A stretch of 64,000 nt of DNA, taken from Larimichthys crocea. Taxonomy: Eukaryota; Chordata; Actinopteri; Sciaenidae. Below, piece by piece: positions 1-14,288 of the stretch (the first letter of the stretch is position 1; each line of letters opens with the position of its first letter). The stretch lies in assembly GCF_000972845.2 (NCBI RefSeq), contig NC_040012.1, forward strand, positions 11,344,930 through 11,408,929. Direction: 5' to 3'. The notes under the pieces are model-generated. The model ran no database searches and was not told the DNA's origin. It saw only the letters and a program-made list of their open reading frames with translations. Position numbers and translations under genes: made by a program.

Positions 1-807
1 GAACATGATCTTGAATGGACCTCACAGCTACCATATGGTATAGTCTTGTAGAGTAAATGGAGGTGTGGAGGGGAGGGGGGTCTATAAGAATCTCGACAAA
101 CGCAGCATTATCAAGACGTCTGGGGAACATGTAGCCTTAAAGCAGCCATTAAGGAGAGCTAGTTCAGCTACCAAAGCAGCAGTTTCTTAATAACAATTAC
201 TGTTTTAAGTGTTCAGTGTGAAGTGTCTTCAAAAAGGAATGTTCCCCTGTGGCAGACAAAGAAGCTCCTAATAGACTTTATCTGCAGATATGAGAGAGAA
301 GTAGAGACAGAGAGGAAGATGGAGATGAAACAAAAGGAGGGATGAGGAAAACATGAGGACAGAGAGGAAAGATTCCCTTGGCGTTCCGGGGGTACATAAA
401 TGATCTAACTGCTGCATTTGTTAAATGCAAAAAAAGATACAGTAAGTGCAGAGCTGTATTATTTTAGCATTTACTGTATCCTAAAGTACCAAATGATCAC
501 TAAAATAACTCATGTGAGAACATTTCATAACAAAGCTATTCGGAGCATATGTATTTACAGCCAAAAGAAGCTGAGAAGCGTCCGTTTGAGCTAATGATGA
601 GTGTAAACTGCTAAAAAAAAAAACACGACACACATACATGCACAGATTTTTAAGGTAGACAATAATAATACAGGTATTAAGTACGCACTTGTGACAAAAA
701 AAATGCTGTTTTTCTGTTTGTTTAACTGACACCACAGCAAGAAATTAACATTTTCTGATCAACACAGTCACAGCTGCGGTTTGTGTTGAATCGGGCAAAG
801 TGTGAAT

Positions 808-835
808 CAGCAGCAGCAGCAGCAGCAGCAGCAGC
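808..835. repeat. (CAG)9 microsatellite
   Basis: Nine consecutive CAG units lie in the presumed ASIC intron. On the minus strand this is a CTG tract. Confidence 0.9.
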
Positions 836-3800
836 AAAGGTTTACTAATCCGCAGATGCAGAGGCAGAGACGGGAGACAGGAAGGTACGAACTGTGCTGC
901 AGAATAGAGACACTTTGAGATAAGCACAGTTACAGAAAATGCAAACTAGATGAGTCACCACTCCTCCTCCTCGCACGTATCAGAACAACACATTTCAGGT
1001 AAGGTCATTACAATTACAGATAACAATATAGTGCCAGAATTCAGCGCTGTGGTAACTGTGTGATTGTGTTTCACTGTCTCTTGCAGGTTTGCAGTTCTGT
1101 CAGTGTCCTCCCCATAACCCCTCCAGCTCACTTTGCGGGAGCTTTGGTTCTCGCTTATTGCGCTATTGTCGAAAACCACTGCAAATCTAAAGATTGGCAT
1201 GGTGATGATACAGACACTGTCTGATTCATGGCGCTTTTCTCAACATTAGCAGGAGTGCAAGCTGAGAGAGCACATTCACAACACCTACGGTGTCTTTCTG
1301 GCTGTGTTCTACAATAACACAATGCCCACTTTCGATTGCCCTCCATTAAAATCCGCAGGTGGCATGTAGGCTTCCAATCAAAGCCATTAATAAATGAGAG
1401 CTATTGTCATTTTGAATTACACTAAACTTTGAACTCAGTTCCAGTCACATTTGGATATCCATGACAACAGTCGATTTAACACTTCTGAAGGGTGTGACCG
1501 TGAACACACACTTGGCATTTCAGTGTCCACACTGCGACAGCCCAGCACCTTCACAAAACAAAACAAGCAAACACACACGGGATGGAAGCTTTACATTCCA
1601 AAAAACAATGTGTTTCTGGTGAGAATCATGTCCCCAGTGAAACCATTATTTCATATCCTCCAGTTCCACAACCATAATGAGTCCCAGGGGATTACAGTGC
1701 ATAGTAATAACAAGCATCTTTCTCAAAACAAAAAAGGAAGACAGGAAAGGCTAATAAATTGGAACTTGTTACACTTGTCAAGTTGTGGATCAATAACCAA
1801 ACAAGTGTACACAGGAAACCTTATACCAAAACAGTCCGTTATATTACTCCGCTGTGTGAAATGTAAATGTACAGTCACTACAGAGGGCTGTCACTTCAAT
1901 CAAGAACGAGTGAGAACTAACATAAAATGTATTCACATTTGTTTGAATGCAACCCAAACTGCCTAACAAGAGTGAATAGGCAGTGTGCACAAAGAAGAAG
2001 GACACTGAATCCTACAAAGCAGCTAACTAGATGCTATGAACTACAAATGTAAATAATTACAACATGTTTTTGGCCTCCCTGAGCCCCAGAACAAGCAAAA
2101 GTTGTGCACTACTTCCAATAAAAACTCTGAACTTAAATTACTAGTGTGACAAAAGAGCATATGCATGTGTCCTCGAGTAGGACACACAAACAGAAGCGCT
2201 AACTGTGGTCTCTTTAAGGTTAAATGAGTGAATGAAATATCAACATATCTAACAGAAGATTAAAAAAAAAAAAAAGAATAACTGTGATATTTGAAGACTG
2301 AGGAAACATGACGTACATATTTTTGAGTAGAATTCAAATTATTCTTAGTGTTTTCTCTCAAAATATTCTGGAGGGAAAGAAAAAGGATCTCATTGTGCTC
2401 ATGCTCACATATTGATTCTCTTAAGTGAAGAGTGCCACCTTCAGTATGCCGTAATGTTCGCCGATCCAATATATTGATCAGCAGGGTAATGAGATGTCAT
2501 TTTGGTGTCAGCATTGTCAAATGTTGGTGATCCACTGTGCTCTGCATAAAGAGGTGCTTTGGAACAAATACGAAAGGGCAAAGAAGATATAGGATATAGG
2601 GCTGAATTTACATTAAACCCCATGTAAACTGTGCTGTTGCACTCTAAGAGCTGGTTAGATGAGTCGGGTAATTGTGCTGAACGTAGAGTAATGCAATCCA
2701 TGATAACAGCATAGGAGCATGCCTCACAGACGACTGCCATGGCAACAGACTGGCCCAAGGTAGTGAGGGGCTAGATTTTATTTTCTGTTCCCACTGAAAT
2801 GAGAAAACAGATTCATCATGAACCAACACATCGAGGTCTGATCTATTTAAGCTGTGAACAATCAAAGACTCAAGCGTTAACACAGGCAGGTTATCATCTA
2901 TGATTATAAGTGAGATCTGATTAAAAAATCCATGTGAATGGATTGGCACGGGACTGCTAATGGCACTTCAGTCATTGCAGAGCATAGGAAATATAGGCTC
3001 AATGTTTTTGTTCTTTATTCATTTGAAGCTAGCAAGTCCTAATCAATCACGGCAATTAACAGTTTGTTCATCAACAGCTATAATCCTGTTAACGATTTAG
3101 ATTTAGACATTCAATAGTTTCACATATTGCAGCAGATATGATGGTCTGGAGAATCAGCTGTTTAACTGCCGTGTAATAACCCCATAGCTGGGCCCAGTAT
3201 AGGGGGACAAAAATGATTTTGATCCAATGAGTTTTCAAAGGGCAGACACTGTACTCCCCTGTCAATGTAACAACTTCCCCTTTGGCTACATCCTTTGAAA
3301 TCGTGGCGGATGGAAAGAGATTAAAAAAGAAGAATAAGCAGGACGGGCTGTTGAATCATGATGTAATATATTTCATACAGAGCACTCACCCGTCAATCAA
3401 AGCAGCCACACATCATGCATAACTTTAAGCCTTAATATAATTTGAACAGGTGTGTTAAAATCAGACTCAGTACAGTTGTCATGAACAAGGAAATAATTAA
3501 AGAGACTGCAAACAGGTTGGACATTTTAACATGGGTGCTTATGGAGAATCGTTCTGTAGGCAGCCTCAAGTGGAAGTTTGAAGAACTGCAGTTTTTGGCA
3601 CTTGAGGACTGGTTTCATTTCATAGCCACAGAGGTCTGACTGACTTACTGTGTTGTCACTCCTCATGCTTCAACCTGACCAATTTAAGCCAACTATGGCT
3701 ACAAATAGTAGCCAATCAGATTCAGAGTTGGCAGGTCCTGGGCAGTTGATTTCCACGGATGTAACGTTAGCCAGAGCTAGCTAAATGTCAGCAATTTGAC

Positions 3801-6800
3801 TGATTGTCAAATTAGATAATGGAAAGTTTTATGACATCCATTCTCTGTAGATAGATAAGTATAGAAAATAATACTTTATATATTTTAAACACAGTTTTAT
3901 GGCATCAGTATTCGGTATTGGACGATACGCAGTAATATAATAATAAGTATAATAGGTCAGGTATCTGAATCTGTATCGGGAACAACAATAAAACAAATAT
4001 TCAGTTAATTATGGTTGCTGTCTTGCTGAGAAGAGCATACCACCTTTCTTGGATAAATGAGGTTCAACTAAATGAATACAGTCACAAATTCAAACAATGA
4101 TTCAAATGTCAGCTCAGATGGTTACACACAGAGAAGTCTGGGGAATGTTGAAGTGGTCTGTTACTCTCATAGCAGAAGTGTGACCTTCTGTCTGGCCATA
4201 GACCGCGGGCTATCACATCATCTAAAAGCTTTCTATCTGAAACTGCAGCATGTTCTGCAACTGCAGAGACTATAACAGTGTGTAGAAATAAACTTACTGC
4301 CAAGCCTGTTGGTGATGGTGTCTCTATTCCTGGCCACGGCACTGGAAGATTGGATTTTCGCAAGTACCGAAGTGTTTGAGGGCCATTGACCTACTATGTA
4401 TTACTCAACATATTTCAGCTGACACTGTGAAAGGCAGCACAGATGATGCTACACAATATGTAATACACAAGCTGTCAGAATAAGAACAACAGCACATAAT
4501 ACTGCCACCCATGTGTGAAATAAAGGATGTTGTGGATTTAGCATTAAGTACAAAATAAAGGATTTTGAAACATAATTGTGTTGTGTGTCTATGGTTGTTA
4601 AAGGACAAATGAAAAGGACAAATCATGACAGAGCACGTTATGTACCAAGAGCAAACTAAGTGCTTTTAATGAAGAAAAAAGCCACCAATATTAAGCTGAA
4701 GGGGGCACACCAACCTCTCTAAAATGAATTTCATTAAAGAGCAGTAATTCAAGACTGCAAGCCATCAAAGAAAACGCACAATAAACAAATTTTTCAGCAA
4801 TTTAGGATAAAATATTCCCAAAATCCTTCTGGGAACAAATCCTGTTATTCCTGCATATTTATTATTAATACAAAACTTGAGTGAGTGGAAACATTTTGTT
4901 TCCCATAAACAAACAGGAGCAGTGCAATGAACTCTGTCATAAACAGAGCTTATACAATACAGAGGGACATATTGACAATTTGGCCTTTATATAAACTAAT
5001 CCAGTCTCAGTGAAGATAACCGAACCACCACAGCCCATTAATGTAAATGAGTTAAGGAATGCAGCTCTATTTATGATGGTGCGACACTGGTCACAATCAA
5101 GGTAATGACAGGTGAAATGATTTCCAGCACAGTTCTGTCTGTGTGATTAGTGGTTCAATGAACTCAAATGTAAGGAACTCAAGACGCCGCCTGTTTTCAA
5201 GCTCTGGGCAAAATTTGGTGGGAATTAATAAACATTCTGAACATGTAGCAGGCAGAATCGATTTACTCAGAGACATATTCATTTGTGGTTCCTCATTGTG
5301 TTGCTGTACTTTAATGGAAAAAGCGCTCATGCAAATAGAAGGTGCAAAATGCTCATTGTGCCTGAGCAACACCAGAAAAAATAAAAATAAATTTAGGGGT
5401 GCCTGTTTTTCAAAAGCAACATCATCTGTTGTTCTATACTAGCAAGTCATAAACATAATTTTAACTGCATTAACCTTTGCTTACAGTGTAAATGACTTGT
5501 GCTCAATAACATAGTTGGACAAACAATTTAATCAAGTGATAACTTAACCTGAGGTCATGCAGATCACAAATTCATAACGGTAACACTCTCAAGAGGACTG
5601 AGTGAGTCATGTGCTCCTTCCTATTTGCGAATATAATAGAGGCAATGGACCAACACATGTCTTACACTTACACTTTCTACTGATCCACGAGCTTCCTGAT
5701 GTGAAGCCCTGAAACTATGAACAATTTGTACTTTTTCATTTTTGTAGCATTTAATTTTAAATTCTCTCTTGATGTTTGAAATACAATTATTATCCTCAGT
5801 TTCATTTTACTGGGCCCTGGTTACTTTTATCATGTAAAATTAGGACTGGGGCTATGGTTGTATTATACTCAGTTATGAATAAAAACATCACAGAACAAAA
5901 TGTATTTAGTCAGATCATTGGTTTGAAACACTGACTTGTTTTGACCTAACAGGGTCTTCTTCGGACCAGAAAAAGTAAAATCCTTGTTAAAACGACAAGT
6001 AAATTGTATTTTTTATAAAACTGGTTTATCACTAATTAATCTCAGAGGGGTTTATAATCTGTACAACGTGCAGCACCCTCTATAATAAGTGTTCAGCCAG
6101 TGATTGAAAATTTCCCCTTAAGAAAAACTCATCAGGAAATATTTTAAGATTATTGATTATTTTGTTCCACTAAATGTTCTTGCATGATAATAGTGAATTG
6201 TTTATTGGAAAGTGTCACTGTTTGTACTTAAGGTTAATGTTCATCATCTCTATTTTGTGGTATGTCTACTGTACTCTGTGTTTCAAGTGTTGGAGCTAAA
6301 GGGGCACCTTTTGACATCTGGCAGGCTGATAAAAGGACGGCTAACAATAAATAAAGAGCCAGAGTTTCATCCAATAATTGCAGCCAAATACAAATACATG
6401 AAAAAATGTAATGGCTCGGCTGAAATACAAATGAGCTCTTCCAACTAATGATCTCTATATCCATAAATATTGATTGTCTCTGCATGCAGCTGTGCATGAG
6501 TTTGAGATTTTATGAATGTTTTAGATATCTTAGTAAATATAGCCACATTTTGATAGTGAGACTGCTGTTATTGCACTAATTACAACTGCTGTGATAATTA
6601 GTACAATATTAACTTTCCCCGTACCACCCACATATATTTCTGACCAAGGTTTGAAGCAAGCCAGGAAAAGTAATACCTGTCAAAGACAAGCACAGAGATA
6701 TGCAGAGACCATGGCTGTAGTTATTTATATTATTTTGTACTGATGATCAAAACACTAATAAGCTTGTTTTCTTGTGATCAGAATAATCTCTACATATCCA

Positions 6801-9224
6801 AAGCTGTCTTTTCATGACCATTAGATAAAAATGTCCAATGGCTACCATGTAGTAATCATCACCAGTCACTGCAAACTTACTTTTGATCACCACACTGTCA
6901 GTCCCTGTGGGAATATTTTAGGGATATTACCGCAGACCTGTGGTTTGATTGCAGCAGCAGTAGGCTGTAATAACTAACGCTGTTATCTGCTGATGTCAAA
7001 TGTTGTGTGGCGACGTACAGTAAGGCAATCTCAGGCAGAGATTAGACTCATCCGAAACACCCTGACTGGAATGCAGACGAGAGAAGTCAGTCTAGGTTGG
7101 GGGGGGAATGATAAAAACTGCAGTCAAGTTGGACATTCAGCCTTTCTGAGATGACACTGAAAGTCACTAAAATATCTGACATACTGAGAAAATGTCACTG
7201 CTGATGTTGGGGAGGTTATAAGACAAAAAAAAGTGTCTTGCTCAAATAGATAGCATGGATTTAACATCTTGTCAGTCTCCAGTTAGTGTTGTTTGAATAA
7301 TGTAGCTTTGCTGCTTCATGTCCCTATTAAATAAACAATTTGAATATGATGGGACAGCATGCTAACTTCTCACCCAGCTTGTTAGGTCAAGATCACAAGG
7401 TAATTATTCAGTGATTATGACAAAACAAACCATAAAAATAATTTCTCCTGAACTGACCTGTAGTCAGTGCTGTAGTGGGTTTTTTTGTTGTTTATCAACC
7501 TGCTACCAGTGTTTAACCCCCCCTACGTTGCGGGTCAGAAAATGACAACAACGTGTGCGCTTCTGCCCAGGGCAGTACACTACCTGGATGAAAGCATTGC
7601 CTTAAAGGCTAAAATCTGGGAACAACAAGTCTCCCATGAGCAGTTAAAACCATAAAACTCATGAAAGATTGTAACATGATTGGTTTGCAGCCTTGCTCTG
7701 TAAAAAACGGACAGTGTTTCACAGAACACATTTCTCTATTTTCAGGTAGGTCATCAGTAAATCCTTCTACACAGAGGTAGGTACACACTGTATACCTTCA
7801 TATAGTAAATTTTAGGAGGCGTTTCACTCAAACTACGCTAGCTGAACATTACTGAACTCCAATGTAACTGCCTTTTTTCACGCCCGCCTTTTATCGTAAA
7901 TCTATTTTTAGATCTGGTTTGATACTCATGAACGTAGCGTAGCGGAGAAAAACAGGCCCCTATACTTTTCTGTAACCACTCTTCTCTCCCTGAGACATAG
8001 TGTTGTTTACCACACAGAAATTCTCTCCCTCTGTGTCTCTGTCATGCCCTGCTCTAAGTAATGGAGACCTCAGTGTTACAGGTAAGGCTGTAAACATTAG
8101 CAAGGGACTGGTGAATCCACGAGAAGTTGTAATTTTAAAAGGACTAAGGACTGTAGCGGTTTCAGCTCTAAAACATGTCTTGCAGTAAATGTGACAAAGG
8201 GTCCTCCATTCTGAGACCACAGGTCCAAGTGTCAGCAAACACATTTGCTTATAAATGCTGTTAATTTCTGAACACTTTGGCTTGTGTGCATGCACATCAG
8301 GAACCTGCACCACTGAGTGAGTCACTCTTTAACCCAGTAAATCGTTTAAATCCTTTCAACCGCTGTTAGAGCGAGGGCAAGGACACATTTGATTTTGTCG
8401 GCTATGAAAAATATAAAGCAGTCCCAGATATTTCATTTGAAAAATACATCTCACCTGATCTCTATTTGTAGTAAATATATTTATTTGTAAGCTATCTTAC
8501 TTGCCAGATCTAGCCATGCTCTCATGTTTTTCCCTCTGTTACTGATTTTATACAGAGTACGACTGCTACACTCTGCTAAGTTCACACAACTCATCACCTC
8601 TGGAAAAAACTGATGAAATATTATTCAGTGGAGCGTCTTGTTTTCTTCCTTCCCTGACACTCTCCAATGTTGCTTCCCTTCACCGTGTTCACATATCAAT
8701 TGCTGTTGCCAAGCAGCTGGTAGTACAGCACAGACCCATTCTTTTTTTTATATACATTTTTTAAATAAAACTGATCAGCTCAATGATGCAAATTTAGTTC
8801 GCACCAGCTGAACTCTGAGGATAGCTTTGTTCCATTAAGTCAGCCCAAATTTCTGCTTTCCAAACCCAAATGACTACAGCGGGCTTATACGGTGACTGTT
8901 GGAGCATTTTGTGGATTTCACCGCTGCATTTCATGAGAAGTAGCTTTGTGAAGTGTTCTCACCTGTATGTGTGTACATAAGGCTGTGTCAGCTGCCATGC
9001 TCCTGTCTGCAGGCATGCCTCTGTGTATTGTGCCTGCCTATGTCTATGTACAAATGGTAAGAAGATGTGTCAACAAAAGTTTGAGCATGTGCATCGATAA
9101 TACCCTGACAGATGCTGGGTTTTGGCAGCGAATGCAAATATTTGGGAGTACAAATGCGCCAACAACAACATACAGACTTTTTCTGATAGAAGATAAAGCT
9201 GGAAAAGCACATGTGTAACGAAAA

Positions 9225-9440
9225 ACTTTAAAGCCATACTAATCAATATTTTTGTAATGGATCAAGTAAACAGGTAGCTGTTGTTAGTGAAAAGGCTAAA
9301 CAGACAGACTGTGCAAATATAAGCCCGGCAGAGTGGCAGAGAGACAAAGTTGGAGACTAGCTGGTGAACATTGTGGAGCATGTAGCAGCTTAGGAGTCAG
9401 ATAGGACTTGGTGGAGACCATAACAGAGCAAACAGAAGAG
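9225..9440 (+). repeat. Degenerate interspersed repeat, copy 1
   Basis: The block starts near 'atcaatatttttgtaatgg' and contains 'gacaaagttggagactagct' followed by a 'gtggagcat...cagct...gag.cagata' pattern and 'ttggtggagacca'. The same ordered words recur at 41240-41610, so the two are copies of one dispersed family. I recall similar sequence as common in percomorph genomes but cannot name the family. Confidence 0.6.
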
Positions 9441-12400
9441 GGAAGACACACAACACAAAACAGGTAACAGTTTGCAAACACATTTTGCCAGAAACAACGT
9501 TACCAGTGTGTCAAACAACACACTAGTGATGCTACTTCAGTGATGGGTCCATTCTGTAGGTTGCAGATTCCAACTAAATCCAGCTGTTATTAATGTTATT
9601 ACTTACGCCTGGGTTTGACAAGTCAATATGTGCTCTGTCAGAAAGATCTACTGGCTGATATACATGAAATGACAAAGGACAAAGACATATTTTACAGGCT
9701 TTCCTTCAGCTGATCATTATAGTTATTATTACCAGAATCTGCATCACCATCTGCACAACTGTGATATTTTACTCTGCTGTCTCTGCTGCCGCAGTGTTGT
9801 CAACACAAGAACCTACTCTGCAAACACTAAAATTATGACTTAAAGTGCGATTCACTGCACTATATAATCTTATTTGTGCAAATCAGCCAACATATACACC
9901 ACTGCTGACATACGGTATCTGTGATAAGACAACAATAATAAGGGCTATAGAAATATATCATCTGGCAATAGAATCAGTCGATTCAGAGAGGAAATGTTAG
10001 GAATCTAGAAGCATAAAACTATCCAATGTGTAGGTCCACAAGTCATTTTGTGTCAATCAGCCACGTCTCAACTGTAGCCATGTTTCATCCTTCCTTGGCA
10101 CCTGCTGTCATGTGGATGATAACATGAAAGACAACTCACATCTTAAAGACTGAGCTTCGGCAATCTGTGATGCTGAATACTGATTTTTAACACTGAAATG
10201 GGCAGAAATGTAGCCCAGAGGGACTTGTCATGACCTGTCAAGACTTAAGAATGGAGCGCTACATCCACACTATCAGATTATGATAATCAGCCTCTTGTTC
10301 ACTTGCTGCAGTATATCATCGACTGAGGTGCCATTTACATACTGTGTTAGTCATAGGCTACTCATGCGGTTTTTTAAAGCCACAGCAAAGTCAATAAATA
10401 CAAATTGATAAAGGTCATTTTGTTGACAGGAACACTGTCATTGAAGCTCAAATACCGCCTTAGAAATATGCATGTGTTGTACGAATAATAATTAACCCAA
10501 GCAAGTCAAATTCAACTATTTAGGTGGATTACTGTTTGACAAAATGCCAAAATTAAAGTCTGGTTAATCCCACTCTGATCTTTGAATAAAAAAGAATTAC
10601 TATATTATAGGCTACTATTACTGTGGGGATGAAATAATAGCTTTTGTGACATTTCAGGAGAAGATTCAAACTCACTTTATACTGGAACCAAAGAGATTGT
10701 GTTAAATGTAACTGTGAAAGCAATTCAAGCATATGAATCCAGAGGTTGGAGAATATCATCTCACTGAAAGACCACGATATTATAGAGATTTTTAAAAAAG
10801 AAAGACGGTCCCAAAAAAAATGCTGATTTAAACAAATAAAACAGCCTGACCTGACATAGGAACAAGGTTTCTGACAAGCTCAAATGGCTATTTTGAATTT
10901 TAACTGGTGGTACAAATACATTCTTAAATTAGGGCCATGATCCACAAGAAAAAATTCTATCTTTCATGACAGTGATAACATACGTATGCATAAACATAAA
11001 ATCAATAAGTGGGATTAAAGCGGTTAATGCCACTGAAATCACAAATTGCCATTCTCCCCTTGGCCACCCGTCCATTACGACGCATAACATTTTGAATGCT
11101 TTGTTTCCCCAACTGCATCATAACCCAGACTTAATGGAATTTTTCCTTCATTTATTCAAGGTCAAAGCTCATCACTCCCACAGTCCTTTGCATTGTAAAT
11201 CTTCCTCTCAACATGTCTGTGGGGGGGATTGGGTAATTGAAAATTTCCTGTAGTCGTCGTCTAAATATCAGCGTTATGCCAGTGAATAGTGATTCTTTGT
11301 TTGGAAAGGAAAACAACATGAAAACATATTAGCAGACAAAGTCACAAAAGACAACCTGGTATATTAGAAACATACCATGATTTCGTGTTTTCTACTGGAG
11401 AGTTCTGATAAACAGTAGCCGAGATGTTTTTTTCCACCCACTGAACTCAGTTACTCCATTAGTGAGCCTCTGTGTTCAGTAGTTAGAGATTATTATCAGA
11501 TACAAAACCAAACACTCTGCTGGATGGGTATGGTAGACTGGCACTCATCCAAGTCCTGACAAACACATTTCTGTCCATTGAGAGCATAATGCAGTGTGGT
11601 ATGGCACTGCTTCAAACACTTCGAATACAACTCACTACAATGATGGATGGGTATCAACAAGTAATTTATGGTTGGGTTAAAGTTCTCAGTTTGCTGGACC
11701 ACCAAATGTGCCTCCTCCCGAGACCCGCAAAAAAGACAAGTAAACAAGCAGCAAAATCATATTCATGAACTGTTTCTACCAGCTCATTTGATGGTGCAAG
11801 CATTTTCAATCAAGCAAAACAACGGCAATTAGCTTCCCATGAATGATTTGTTTGTCAAGAAACTCTTCAGTGCTGCTTGGAAATAAACATGTAAATGGAT
11901 ATATTCCCAGTTCTCAGTATTCGTGAAACAAATGGAGAACAAATGAGAATGAAAACCAATATTAAATTAGCGTTCTTTCTCCTACAGCAGAGAGGAGTTT
12001 TGATCAATTCTGAAGATTATAGAGTCAGTCACTTAAAAACTGGCCATCCGCTGGGATTTCGGCCAGGGTTGATTTAAGATACAACGTAGATAAGAATCGT
12101 ATTTTTCAGAATGGATAGACCCAATTCAGAGATAAGTTAGTTGTTACTCCATCAAACCTGCACTTTAGGAGATGAGATACAGGATAAAGACACAGTGAGA
12201 ATAATAAAATGTCTTAAAATAAGAGTGGAAAGTCAAACAGAAACAAGTGATATTGCAGTGCTGCCTATCCCTAGGCTGCACTTTTATTATTTCTGTTCCT
12301 TTTTGACCAATATAGACAGTACTGTACTCATGTTTGCATGAAATAATGGGCAAACCAGACAAAGGCGAGGTGAGATTTCTGAGCATTGGCTAATAGCAAT

Positions 12401-13727
12401 GAAATAAACTTTTATTCCTGCACTGGAAAGCAGTGAGAGTCGAACGAAAGGTTTGGAGTGATATCATAATGCACAGAAGTTTCAGATAAACTACTGTGAA
12501 ATAACAACAAAAACAATAATATAATCATACTTTCTTGCTTGATATTTTTCATGATGCTGATATAATTGTCGCACTAATTTAACCCTTTAAAGTAAGGTCA
12601 CTGCTTTACTCTTTTGGATACATTTTTTTCCATAAAAATACATACTATACGACCAGCCTTTACATTAACTCTATGTGCAAATGCCACGTTTTAAAAATAT
12701 ACTGCCACATCTCATGTGGAGTGTATTTGCAGCTGCAGTACATGTGGGTGTAAAGATCTTTATAAGGATATATTGTCTGATGTCATCCTTGATCCAGATC
12801 TCTTATATAACTAACCCATTACTGCTAATCAACACATGAAACAGGTGTGGGGCAAACTACTTTTCAATTTAATACTCTGTCATTAAATGGGCATGTATTA
12901 TCAGCTATGAGAAATGTCTATTAGATGAATGAGGATTTATTGTTGACCCGACAAACTAAACCATTTGCTGAACTTCATTCATGCTGTGTGGTGAATGAAG
13001 AGTTCTGCTTGTATGACTGCTTGGTGCACCGTAACAACTCTTCTGAATGATCCCTAAAATAATCTTTCCAGAAGTGTTTAGACATTTAAAAGCACAACAA
13101 ACATTATATTGATCATAATCACTGAATAATAAGAAATAACTGAAACAGAGTGCTAATATTTGAATGATCAGAATAAACAAATCTAGGACAATAATGACAG
13201 CACACTGACACCAGCCTCAACAAGAATCAGTTAGGAACAAAGTTATTGAAGCATGTTCAAACCATCGATTTGACCTTAGTACAATACAGAGTTTTTATAC
13301 AGGACACCTAACAACAATAATTACCTTCTCCTTTAAACTTCAGAGATCATTAAGTGAGTCAGTAATGGCACAAAAAGGGAAATCTTTGCAGCATTTCACC
13401 TCAGGACTCAGGACTTTACCCTTATCACAAGTTTTATGCACAGCACAAGCATCGACTACAGTGCACAATGCAACACCTACAACAACAACTTTGGTATGCA
13501 CTGATAACACATACGAAATAACAAATACAACATTAACAGTGGACTGTATGAATGTACCAAATGCATTAAAGCCAGGCATCTGTTGCAAATAAATTGCTCA
13601 AGCAACACTGAAACTCAGTCTAAGCATCTGAATGATTGAAAAATCTGTCGGGTCTGACAGCAAACAGAACAGCCATCATACTGCAGGATTACGGCATGTT
13701 AAGATAAGAGAGCATGTGCAGATGAAT

Positions 13728-13733
13728 ACTCAC
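13728..13733 (-). other. Splice donor of ASIC exon 1
   Basis: The minus strand reads ACC ACA then GTGAGT, a strong donor. It separates phase-0 coding sequence from non-coding sequence, which soon loses similarity to the family. Confidence 0.85.
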
Positions 13734-14288
13734 TGTGGTGAAGTTCACCGGGTAGCAATCCTCTCCTCGAAAGGTGCATTGCAGTAGCATGTCATTGATG
13801 TCATGACCTGTTCGGTTATAGAAATCAGTCATGTTGAACAGTTTGGGCTTGAAGTTCTGGAAGTTTGCCTTATCCTTTAGGGCAGCCAGAACTTCGGGCT
13901 CAGCCAAGTGCGGGTTGGCTATTTGGTAGTTATTATTGAGGAGGGCCAGGAGCTCTCCTACATGATAGAGGTCATTTCGGGTGATTCTGGAGAAGCGGAA
14001 CTCATTGAGGTTACAGAAAGTAACAGCTGGGAAGGTGAGGTTAGTTGCTGCCACCTCGTCCAGCTTGGTGACGTGAGGATACTCCAGGTAATAGGACACT
14101 CGATCCATGCAGACCAGCATCAATAAGCCTAGTGAACCAAGGAAGGAAAGAGTCCAAAGAAACCGACGGAATGTCATGTGCCCATAGGCGAATATGTGAC
14201 TCATGCCATGTAGGGTGGATATGTTAGCAAAAGCTTGCAGGTTGGAGGGCCTGATGCTTTCAATGCTTTCCTCTGAGCTTCCTTTCAT
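13734..14288 (-). CDS. asic1c: Acid-sensing ion channel, first coding exon (ASIC1-like)
   Basis: This exon encodes 185 residues of a proton-gated, amiloride-sensitive sodium channel of the ENaC/degenerin family, which forms trimers in the neuronal plasma membrane. Visible features are a short cytoplasmic N-terminus, the H-G-M-S-H-I-F motif before the first membrane segment (about residues 43-65, a run ending [10 protein letters not shown]), and the start of the extracellular domain with [11 protein letters not shown] and [15 protein letters not shown]. The exon ends phase 0 after N-F-T-T at a GTGAGT donor, the position of the first coding-exon junction in ASIC1 and ASIC2. The start is the ATG at 14288; a CTACAG directly upstream could be a splice acceptor from a 5'UTR exon. 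ASIC4 is excluded because its N-terminus is unlike this. The N-terminus ([15 protein letters not shown]) fits my memory of zebrafish asic1c best, but the paralogue call is tentative. The gene is truncated by the window. Confidence 0.85.

Larger units (their letters stand above)
1..13733 (-). other. Presumed first intron of the ASIC gene, no exon seen
   Basis: The ASIC first coding exon ends in a good donor at 13733-13728 (minus strand). The next expected exon should encode the conserved stretch starting V-F/Y-T-R-Y-G-K-C-Y, and I could not find it on the minus strand in this interval. The interval is AT-rich, has no convincing coding exon on either strand, and contains a short CAG repeat and one interspersed repeat. 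If the gene is intact, intron 1 is longer than 13.7 kb and exon 2 lies left of the window. Large first introns are known in the ASIC family, notably ASIC2. Confidence 0.6.

Noticed and set aside
1451..1966. 171-residue open frame on the plus strand
   Set aside because: No recognisable domain, a composition like the flanking AT-rich DNA, and it lies in the presumed ASIC intron. Judged a chance frame.
13365..13592. Threonine-rich open frame near the ASIC exon
   Set aside because: Low complexity, opposite strand to ASIC, no signal or domain.
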